Shown here: positions 6,327 to 11,446 of the stretch, piece after piece
Position numbering within the stretch: position 1 is the stretch's first letter
Layout: every line of letters begins with the position of its first letter
From: an uncultured Saprospirales bacterium
Lineage (GTDB): Bacteria; Bacteroidota; Bacteroidia; Chitinophagales; JADIYW01
Direction: 5' to 3'
Length of the DNA: 11,446 nucleotides
Assembly (NCBI GenBank): GCA_938008535.1
Contig: CALLKF010000203.1
Coordinates: 1-11,446, forward strand
Position numbers and translations under genes: made by a program
The notes under the pieces: model-generated
What the model was told of the DNA's origin: nothing
What the model saw: the letters and a program-made list of their open reading frames with translations, nothing else
The model's database searches: none

Positions 6327-7934
6327 TTACCGAATTCTTTTAGGCAAACTTTTTCTAAATTGTTCAAAGTCAATTTCAATTTTTAAATCGTTATTCCAAA
6401 ATTGTTCAACGTCTGCTTGTTGTGTTTTACGTTTTTGTCGAACTAAATTTTCAAATGAATTTTTCGTCAGCATTTGCTCCAACCACAACGCATATTCAAA
6501 CTCACCAGTTTGTATTTCTTGTTCATTTTCTTTCAACAACAAATGTGTTGATTTAATTAATTGTGTAAGATTTTTTACCTGTTTTTTATCTTGTAATTGC
6601 TTAAAAAAATCTAATAAAATTTGTTCAATAATAGTTGGTTGATTATCGCGAATGGTATTGATTTCTTTTTCTAAAAAATTATATGAATATAAAACAGATT
6701 CAATTTCTTTTTCATCTAAATGTGCCATCATTTGCAAAACCGTGTAGTTGATTTTGTGATACGAATCTATGTTGTTCCAGAATTCTTGCAGTTTATGCAT
6801 GCAATAAAAAAATCGTTTATAGTTTTTAGATGATAAAAATATTTCTGCGCAATTTCCATAAAATCGCCAGCGACTTGTATTGTCCAATTGTTCAGTACTT
6901 TCAATCCATTTTAGGAGTTGGTTCGCAACTGCATTTCCTTCGTCAAATCGTCCAGAAACATTATAAAAAAAGGATTGTAGCGATGCTAAACTCCATTCTA
7001 CTTTGTATTTGATTTCAGCATCGTTTTGAATAATTTCTAAATAGGCGAGTTCTTTTTTTATCCAGAATAATGCATTATCGAAATTCAATAAATTGATTTC
7101 ACTCAAACATAAATTATGTAAAGCAGAAGGCAATTGATATGGATTACTTGCATTGATGTTTGGATTTTGTGTATGTAATTCAACGAGTTTTTTACAATAA
7201 AAATTCTGTTCTTTTTTTTTGTTGGTATGATTGTAATAAAACACCAAACTTTCTATTGCATATATTTTTGCAATGTTGCAATCAGCATGTTCTAATATAT
7301 GTTCAATTTCATTTTTAATATTGTCATAAAATGCAATGTCTTTTTTTGTTTTTATATAACCAATTCTGTTGCGCGCTTCCACCAATTGCATCACTTTATG
7401 TCGTGCGTTTTGTGTTTGTGTAATTTTTAGTTGCGCATCTTGTCGTTCATTCAATAAATCTTGTAAATCAGTTTCCGAAATTCCATGTAAACGCGTTGAC
7501 ACAATTATTTTTGCTTGATAAGAAAAAAGCAATTGTAAAAACTCAAAACGTTCATAGTCATACGTCATTTTTTTTGCTTTTTCCAATTCATTAATAGCTT
7601 GATTCCATAATGCTTTTTGAATGAGAACTTCTATGTTTTGTATTTTATCAATTAATAAATTATCAACAGAATTTTCAGTTCTGTAATTCTTTAAAACACG
7701 TAAAATCAATTGATATAAATAGTATTTTGTTTCTGCAAAATGTTTGCTTACATACTCATCTTTTATGGAGCTTTTTATTTTTCGTTCATCATAAACGGTT
7801 GCCTTTTCTATAGCATTATATAAATGCATATATTTTTGCTCTTTCTTATCACCTGAAAAATATAGCTTGAAATATCGTTTTTCCGATTTGTCTAACGATT
7901 GTATCAACTCAAATAAATAATCTTTTTTAGACAT
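6327..7934 (-). CDS. Unrecognised 535-residue helical protein, possibly TPR-like
   Basis: I do not recognise a named family. The protein is almost entirely predicted helical, rich in Lys, Glu, Asn, Leu and aromatic residues. It has no signal peptide or membrane segment, so it is probably cytosolic. It opens with MSKKDYLFELIQSLDKSEKR and ends in a basic tail (SLPKRIR). Helix pairs with an alternating A/Y/L pattern (for example around KALWNQAINELEKAKKM and the SLASLQSFFYN region) suggest degenerate TPR-like solenoid repeats without a clean 34-residue period. A scaffold or protein-binding role would be inference. ATG at 7932-7934 is taken as start; another ATG four bases upstream is out of frame. 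It is transcribed alone on the minus strand, divergent from the exported-protein genes at 8008 and convergent with the yigZ-like gene. Confidence 0.8.
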   Translation of the reverse strand: MSKKDYLFELIQSLDKSEKRYFKLYFSGDKKEQKYMHLYNAIEKATVYDERKIKSSIKDEYVSKHFAETKYYLYQLILRVLKNYRTENSVDNLLIDKIQNIEVLIQKALWNQAINELEKAKKMTYDYERFEFLQLLFSYQAKIIVSTRLHGISETDLQDLLNERQDAQLKITQTQNARHKVMQLVEARNRIGYIKTKKDIAFYDNIKNEIEHILEHADCNIAKIYAIESLVFYYNHTNKKKEQNFYCKKLVELHTQNPNINASNPYQLPSALHNLCLSEINLLNFDNALFWIKKELAYLEIIQNDAEIKYKVEWSLASLQSFFYNVSGRFDEGNAVANQLLKWIESTEQLDNTSRWRFYGNCAEIFLSSKNYKRFFYCMHKLQEFWNNIDSYHKINYTVLQMMAHLDEKEIESVLYSYNFLEKEINTIRDNQPTIIEQILLDFFKQLQDKKQVKNLTQLIKSTHLLLKENEQEIQTGEFEYALWLEQMLTKNSFENLVRQKRKTQQADVEQFWNNDLKIEIDFEQFRKSLPKRIR

Positions 7935-7982
7935 GCATAAAGAAATTATTATCTAAGTTACTAATATTGGAATAGATTTTGA

Positions 7983-7990
7983 TATTTTTG
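7983..7990 (+). promoter_or_regulatory. Candidate -7 box for the exported-protein gene cluster
   Basis: TATTTTTG is a perfect TAnnTTTG match ending 17 bases before the ATG at 8008. A TTG at 7967-7969 is too close to serve as the -33 element, so only half of the promoter is convincing. Confidence 0.4.
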
Positions 7991-8007
7991 ATTTTTAAAT
8001 AAAATAC

Positions 8008-8410
8008 ATGAAGAAGGTTTTACTATTTAGCTTACTTATTTTTTCGATTTCTGCGTTTTCGCAAACAACACTAACAGGAAAATATGCATGTTGCAGAAAT
8101 ACATTTGTTCTTACTGCAAAACCAAATAATCAATATACATTGGTTCGTAATTCGCTGGATGTTGATGATTCAAATAAAGGTTCAACAACAATTAAAGGTA
8201 AAATTGAAAAAACAAACGAAGGTTATACATTAATTCCATCTACCTTTAAAACAATTCAAAAAATTTATTGTAAAAAAGAAAAAGAAAAGAATTTGGATGT
8301 TGATGCCAACTACATCGTCTCTTAAAAAATCGGTATACTTGAAAGTTGAAAATGAAGAATTATTTTGGAAACAAGAACAAGATTGGCAAAAATTGTATAA
8401 ATCAGAATAA
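8008..8410 (+). pseudogene. Small exported protein, apparently frameshifted near its 3' end
   Basis: The open frame from ATG 8008 gives 105 residues (stop at 8323-8325). A signal peptide (1-19, ending AFSQ) is followed by a small beta-type domain starting TTLTGKYACC; I do not recognise a family. A second frame, one base over, is open across the purine tract at 8272-8291 and on to TAA at 8408-8410. It encodes a protein-like tail with KKSVYLKVENEELFWKQ and DWQKLYKSE. The likely ancestral product is about 133 residues. The tract A6-G-A5-G-A4-G is the natural place for a one-base slip, although the break could lie anywhere up to 8325. A sequencing or assembly error, a real pseudogene or a phase-variable tract are all possible. 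The restored stop lies 14 bases before the TPR gene, which supports co-transcription. Confidence 0.6.
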
Positions 8411-8424
8411 ATAAAAATGACCAA

Positions 8425-9753
8425 ATGAAAGTTGTATCCTTTTTTGTCTTTAATCTTTTTGTATTTAATTGTGCGATTTCTCAAAATCATACAAAAGCCA
8501 TTAAATTTTACAATCAAGCATTAGAAAAGTATAAGCAAAATGATTTTAAAGGTGCGATTATTGCTAATACACAAGCTATTAATTTAGACAGCAATTACAG
8601 CGAAGCATATAATGACAGAGGAATTTCAAAAGCGCAATTAAAAGATTATGTTGGTGCTATTGAAGATTTTAATAGTGCTATAAAAATTGATCCAAAATAT
8701 ACAGAAGCATATTACAATAAAGGAAAAGCAAATAGCAATTTAAAGAATTACACCATTGCAATTGTTGATTTTGATAAGGCAATTGCTTTGCGAAATACTG
8801 ATGCAAATACTTATTTAGAAAGAGCAAATGCAAAGCAAGCATTAAAAGAATATAAAGAGTCAATTTTTGATTATACCAATGCTATTCAATTTAATCCCAA
8901 GTTTGTAAATGCATATTATGGAAGAGCATTAGCAAAATATGTTTTAAAAGATTTCAAAGGTGCAGTGGATGATTTTTCTTTGGTTATGCAATTTCAGCCA
9001 AGTTATTATGAAGCATATAATGAAAGAGCACTTTCAAAAATTGAATTAAATGATATAAATGGTGCAATAGAAGATCTTTCAAAATGTGTTGAATTGAATC
9101 CAAAATATACGATTGCTTATGTAAATCTAGGCAAGTTGAAAATTGCAGCGAATGATTATAAAGGTGCAATACTAGTTTACAATGAACTTTTATCAGCAAA
9201 TGAAACAGATGCTAGTTTATGGCAAATCAGAGGAATGGTGAAATTGAATTTGAAAGATTATCAAAGTGCAATAGATGATTTTACAAAATCTATTCAATTA
9301 AATCCGAACAATGAAGATGCTTTTAATAATAGAGCTATCGCAAAAAACTATTTAAAAGATTTTAAAGGTTCATATGATGATTACACAAAGGCAATCCAAT
9401 TGCTTCCAAATAATTTAGTAGCTTATTACAATCGTGGTGCAGTTGCTATTGAATTAAATGATTTTTTAGGTGCAATAAAGGATTTGACAATTGCTATTGA
9501 TGCAAATTCAAAAGATGTAGACGCAATGTATTATAGAGCTCAAGCATATGAAAAATTAAAAGATTTTACAAAAGCCATTGCTGATTACGCACAAATTATT
9601 GCAATAAATGCTAATGATGGTGTTGCTTACAGAAAAAGAGGTGTTGCAAAAATAAACGCCAATCAAAAAGAAAGCGGTTGCAACGATTTGGCTCGTGCAC
9701 TTGAGTTAAAAGAAACATTTGCAAATTATTATATAAAACAGTATTGTAAATAA
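8425..9753 (+). CDS. Exported TPR-repeat protein with 12 units
   Basis: A 442-residue protein with a signal peptide (1-20, ending AISQ). Almost all the rest is tetratricopeptide repeats: units at about 21-57, then eleven of exactly 34 residues from 58 to 431, and an 11-residue tail. The units show the TPR pattern (for example YSEAYNDRGISKAQLKDYVGA at the start of unit 2), with AYxxRGxxKxxLKDY and GAIxDFxxAIxLNP recurring. The protein should form a periplasmic or surface superhelix that binds other proteins. The last unit departs from the consensus as a cap, GCNDLARALEL, and the tail ends YYIKQYCK, giving two cysteines that may pair. C16 in the signal peptide is not in a lipobox. It follows the frameshifted gene after 14 bases and precedes a related TPR gene by 85 bases. 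Confidence 0.92.
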   Translation: MKVVSFFVFNLFVFNCAISQNHTKAIKFYNQALEKYKQNDFKGAIIANTQAINLDSNYSEAYNDRGISKAQLKDYVGAIEDFNSAIKIDPKYTEAYYNKGKANSNLKNYTIAIVDFDKAIALRNTDANTYLERANAKQALKEYKESIFDYTNAIQFNPKFVNAYYGRALAKYVLKDFKGAVDDFSLVMQFQPSYYEAYNERALSKIELNDINGAIEDLSKCVELNPKYTIAYVNLGKLKIAANDYKGAILVYNELLSANETDASLWQIRGMVKLNLKDYQSAIDDFTKSIQLNPNNEDAFNNRAIAKNYLKDFKGSYDDYTKAIQLLPNNLVAYYNRGAVAIELNDFLGAIKDLTIAIDANSKDVDAMYYRAQAYEKLKDFTKAIADYAQIIAINANDGVAYRKRGVAKINANQKESGCNDLARALELKETFANYYIKQYCK

Positions 9754-9786
9754 TAGGTAGCATTTTGTGTGTTAAATGATAATCTT

Positions 9787-9821
9787 ATTCTAAATTCAAA
9801 TCATAATTTATAATCTAAAAT
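9787..9821. repeat. Degenerate heptad-like stretch between the two TPR genes
   Basis: Five 7-base units: ATTCTAA, ATTCAAA, TCATAAT, TTATAAT, CTAAAAT. The period is visible but the units vary, and AT-rich DNA gives such patterns more easily by chance. It resembles in style the clearer heptads near ribD and fills much of the 85-base gap. Confidence 0.4.
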
Positions 9822-9826
9822 CTTAG

Positions 9827-9834
9827 TAACTTTA
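9827..9834 (+). promoter_or_regulatory. Candidate -7 box right next to the start of the second TPR gene
   Basis: TAACTTTA matches TAnnTTTG at seven of eight positions and ends four bases before the ATG at 9839. If used, transcription would begin at or beside the start codon, giving a leaderless or nearly leaderless mRNA. No good -33 element is visible. Confidence 0.3.
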
Positions 9835-9838
9835 TTCC

Positions 9839-10360
9839 ATGAAGAAAATACAGTTTTTCATCTTTTTATTTGTTAGTACGATGATTGGTTTTGGTCAGAC
9901 AAAAAAGTCAATACCAACACCAGAAGAATATTTATTCAGTGGTATTAAGTTATTGGTTTCGCGAGATTATGAAGGTGCGATTACTCAAGTGAATGCTGCT
10001 ATCAAACAAGATGAATATTATGAAGATGCTTATCTCATACGTGGAATGGCAAATCAAGCAAATAAAGACTATCTAAATGCGATTTATGACTACACTATGG
10101 TGATTTATTTAAATGATGAATACAAAGAAGCATTTTTATTGAGAGCAGGTGTGCGAAAATTAACAAAAGATTATACAGGTGCACTCTCTGATTATACTAA
10201 AGCGATTGATGTTGATGAAGAATATTTAGAGGCCTATTATCGTCGTGGAATCTTAGAGTTGGAATTAAGCAAAAAAGTAGATGGTTGCCAAGATTTAAAA
10301 ATTGCCAGCGATTTAGGATATGAAAAGGCAGATGCAATTATTAAGAAATATTGCCAATAA
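9839..10360 (+). CDS. Exported TPR-repeat protein with 4 units
   Basis: A 173-residue protein with a signal peptide (1-20, ending GFGQ) followed by TPR units at about 26-60, 61-94, 95-128 and a capping unit at 129-173. The cap reads VDGCQDLKIASDLGYEKA and the protein ends IIKKYCQ. This is the same GCxDL...A...(I)xxYC arrangement as at the end of the 442-residue TPR protein upstream, so the two are relatives of different repeat number. Like its neighbour it should be a periplasmic or surface protein-binding module. It is the last gene before a strong terminator, and it may be read from the upstream genes as well as from its own weak promoter candidate. Confidence 0.9.
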   Translation: MKKIQFFIFLFVSTMIGFGQTKKSIPTPEEYLFSGIKLLVSRDYEGAITQVNAAIKQDEYYEDAYLIRGMANQANKDYLNAIYDYTMVIYLNDEYKEAFLLRAGVRKLTKDYTGALSDYTKAIDVDEEYLEAYYRRGILELELSKKVDGCQDLKIASDLGYEKADAIIKKYCQ

Positions 10361-10365
10361 AAAAA

Positions 10366-10396
10366 GCACCTTGAAAGAACAAGGTGCTTTTTTTTT
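10366..10396. terminator. Strong intrinsic terminator after the TPR genes, bidirectional
   Basis: A perfect 8-base stem GCACCTTG (10366-10373) / CAAGGTGC (10380-10387) with a 6-base loop AAAGAA is followed by nine T residues (10388-10396). Seven A residues precede the stem (10359-10365), so it also works in reverse. It begins five bases after the TPR stop. In the minus direction it lies just past the tRNA-like 3' end at 10401, where a tRNA terminator would be expected. Confidence 0.95.
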
Positions 10397-10400
10397 GCTT

Positions 10401-10430
10401 TGGTAGCCCATAGAGGACAGTTATCGAACC
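10401..10430 (-). pseudogene. tRNA-like 3'-end remnant (acceptor, CCA and broken T arm)
   Basis: On the minus strand the segment ends CCTCT, ATGGGCT, A, CCA. This is the layout of a T-stem 3' strand, acceptor 3' strand, discriminator and CCA, of the kind seen in Glu/Gln-type tRNAs with an AGCCCAT acceptor. GGTTCGAT precedes it as a T loop would, but five extra bases (AACTG) separate it from the stem. The expected AGAGG partner strand and the rest of the tRNA are missing. It therefore cannot fold as a tRNA. It may be the leftover of a tRNA gene at an integration site. Family assignment is from memory of tRNA 3' ends. Confidence 0.4.
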
Positions 10431-10608
10431 AAATTATTGACAGATTGAGCAAAATATATGAGTTGAAAGGGGTTTTGAACGTTTCAATACTTCAGCCTGC
10501 TATTTTACCAAATGAATGTAAAGTGGCTATTTGATTGAGTTTTAATACCCACGCAGGAATCCAACCATAGTGTCTCTTAAAAAGAGATTCATTCTTTTAG
10601 GGGGGATA
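10431..10608. other. Intergenic stretch without a recognisable gene
   Basis: About 180 bases between the tRNA-like remnant and the stop of the minus-strand small gene. No open frame of useful length is seen. The only structure is a small perfect hairpin, TCTCTT / AAGAGA (10573-10587, loop AAA), followed on the plus strand by a mildly T-rich run. It is downstream of the minus-strand gene and could be a weak terminator, but it lacks a T tract in that direction. Confidence 0.4.
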
Positions 10609-10800
10609 TTAATACCTAAGAAGCTGTTTTACTTTATTTTCCTCTAACCCAAAATAAGTACAAAATTCATCAATAGTCACTAATTGGTGGTCTTCCTTAT
10701 TAAACTTAGATTTAATCTTTTTAATAATTTCTCTGCCCCAGCGTTCACTTTTACCAGTAACTATCTGTACGTCTTTTGGATAAATACAAATTCTTTCCAT
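10609..10800 (-). CDS. Small conserved Bacteroidota protein, possible helix-turn-helix DNA-binding protein
   Basis: A 63-residue protein beginning MERICIYPKDVQIVTGKS. The IYPKD-(V/I)-Q-x-(I/V)-TGKS opening, followed by a KIK...LNK-like middle, a (V/I)T(I/V)DEFC strand-turn and a closing helix (YFGLEENKVKQLL), matches a family of small uncharacterised proteins I recall from many Bacteroidota genomes. The two short helix pairs (about 7-28 and 41-61) look like a minimal helix-turn-helix or excisionase-like fold, but the function is not established. No signal peptide is present, so it is probably cytosolic. It is alone on the minus strand with a good -7 box 48 bases upstream, and lies between the tRNA-like remnant and a nuclease gene, a setting that would suit an accessory segment. 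Confidence 0.75.
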   Translation of the reverse strand: MERICIYPKDVQIVTGKSERWGREIIKKIKSKFNKEDHQLVTIDEFCTYFGLEENKVKQLLRY

Positions 10801-10847
10801 AACACAATTACAATTTTAAATAGTATAAGATTTAGCACTCAATTATA

Positions 10848-10855
10848 CAAATATA
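10848..10855 (-). promoter_or_regulatory. Candidate -7 box for the small minus-strand gene
   Basis: On the minus strand TATATTTG is a perfect TAnnTTTG, 47 bases before the ATG at 10800, leaving a leader of about 40 bases. A T-rich run, without a clean TTTG, lies near the expected -33 position. Confidence 0.45.
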
Positions 10856-10952
10856 CGCAATAAAATGACAGGAAAAAAGATGTTGTATTGGAATAAACGG
10901 AAGTATCGGAATAGTTCGGAAGTCCTTGTTTTACAAGTAAATCCAATGTGTT

Positions 10953-10960
10953 TATATTTG
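10953..10960 (+). promoter_or_regulatory. Candidate -7 box abutting the nuclease gene start
   Basis: TATATTTG is a perfect TAnnTTTG ending four bases before the ATG at 10965, so the transcript would be leaderless or nearly so. A TTG at 10926-10928 is 24 bases away, somewhat too far for a standard -33 element. Confidence 0.3.
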
Positions 10961-10964
10961 GAGC

Positions 10965-11446
10965 ATGGTTCGATTTTTTAGGATATTATTTATCACTTTT
11001 TTGTTGGTGTTCTATTTGAAGTTATCAGCAAATGATAGTGCAAGAGTTGTACGTGTCAAAGATGGCGATACCTATGTTCTTAGAAAAGGAAATACAGATT
11101 TTACTGTACGTCTTAAAAATGTGGATGCACCTGAATTAAAACAACCTTATGGATATTTATCATTCGTCAATACAAGCAAATTATTATTTGGTAGGATGGT
11201 TTCTTATGACAGTTCCGGGAAGGATTTGTATGGTAGAGTTCTTGCTGATATTTGGGTTAATAATCAACGACTGGACAGTACGTTGATTCGTAACGGATGG
11301 GCTTGGCATTATCAAACATACAGCAAAGATTCATTATTAAAATCAATGATGGTCTTAGCAATAACCGAAAAAATAGGACTTTGGAAGTGTGGAATGGCAG
11401 GTGTATGCCCTCCTTCTTTTTGGAGATCATATAAATTAAAAGACAG
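10965..11446 (+). CDS. Exported staphylococcal-nuclease-like (SNase/TNase) protein, cut by the window end
   Basis: 160 codons are visible and the frame is still open at the last base. Residues 1-22 form a signal peptide or membrane anchor (VRFFRILFITFLLVFYLKLSA). The SNase fold follows with its active-site set in order: VKDGDT (31-36, calcium-binding D33 and D35), R49 in VRL, D54 and E57 in VDAPE, and R91 in YGRVLADIWV. The spacings D35-R49-D54-E57 equal those of D21-R35-D40-E43 in staphylococcal nuclease. The later IRNGWAWHY and IGLWKC segments are also typical of the family. It should be a calcium-dependent DNA/RNA endonuclease acting outside the cytoplasm, for nutrient or DNA turnover. ATG 10965 is the only start giving a signal peptide, as an in-frame stop lies at 10938. 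What follows the domain is outside the window. Confidence 0.9.
   Translation, partial: MVRFFRILFITFLLVFYLKLSANDSARVVRVKDGDTYVLRKGNTDFTVRLKNVDAPELKQPYGYLSFVNTSKLLFGRMVSYDSSGKDLYGRVLADIWVNNQRLDSTLIRNGWAWHYQTYSKDSLLKSMMVLAITEKIGLWKCGMAGVCPPSFWRSYKLKD

Noticed and set aside
8300..8330. Programmed ribosomal frameshift at CTTAAAAAAT near the first stop of the small exported gene
   Set aside because: The run lies at and after the stop, and the tail is in the frame that needs a net +1 shift, not the -1 shift that such slippery sequences give. A simple indel is more economical.
8425..8484. Lipoprotein signal for the 12-unit TPR protein (C16)
   Set aside because: The residues before C16 (VFN) do not fit a lipobox, and a standard cleavage after AISQ is more convincing.
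8230..8517. 95-codon minus-strand open frame opposite the frameshifted gene
   Set aside because: It is antisense to two genes with signal peptides, is full of Phe/Lys/Asn runs from AT-rich tracts, and has no recognisable motif.
10237..10452. 71-codon minus-strand open frame across the TPR gene end, terminator and tRNA-like remnant
   Set aside because: It runs through a strong terminator hairpin and antisense to a clear TPR gene; its composition is not protein-like.
10535..10585. Tiny minus-strand frame starting MNLFLRD (16 codons)
   Set aside because: It is too short, has no neighbour context, and overlaps the small hairpin.

Overview
The window is AT-rich DNA from a member of the Bacteroidota. 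The phylum call rests on a secreted protein with a type IX secretion (T9SS) C-terminal sorting domain, several TAnnTTTG-like -7 promoter boxes, exported TPR proteins of a style common in this phylum, and the gene order prmC / ribD / DMT permease / YigZ-family protein. I cannot place it below phylum level.

Layout. 1-130: possible tail of an upstream gene and a promoter. 131-2783: a nitroreductase and a large T9SS-secreted protein. 2790-2814: a hairpin between convergent genes. 2824-5685: prmC on the minus strand diverges from ribD, whose end overlaps a drug/metabolite-type permease. 5724-7934: a YigZ/IMPACT-family protein and an unrecognised 535-residue helical protein converge with no base between their stop codons. 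8008-10396: three consecutive genes for exported proteins (a small frameshifted one, a 12-unit TPR protein and a 4-unit TPR protein), closed by a very clear intrinsic terminator. 10401-11446: a different kind of DNA, with what looks like the 3' end of a broken tRNA gene, a small DNA-binding-like protein family on the minus strand, and the start of an exported staphylococcal-nuclease-like gene cut by the window end. This last part may be the edge of an acquired segment.

Most genes are housekeeping (translation termination, riboflavin synthesis) or ordinary accessory functions. I see no defence system, CRISPR array, insertion sequence or biosynthetic cluster.

The most unusual signal is a crowd of short-period tandem repeats, mostly 7-base units, in 2.79-4.72 kb. 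They form the gap between prmC and ribD, where they abut ribD's GTG start, and they are inserted inside both coding sequences at poorly conserved loops. In ribD the repeat units would put TGA stops in every frame. The three units whose stop slot falls in the reading frame carry CAA, TTA and TTA, while all seven out-of-frame slots still read TGA. prmC also carries an inverted pair of 6-base arrays just before its SAM-binding motif. Another, more degenerate heptad-like stretch lies between the two TPR genes.
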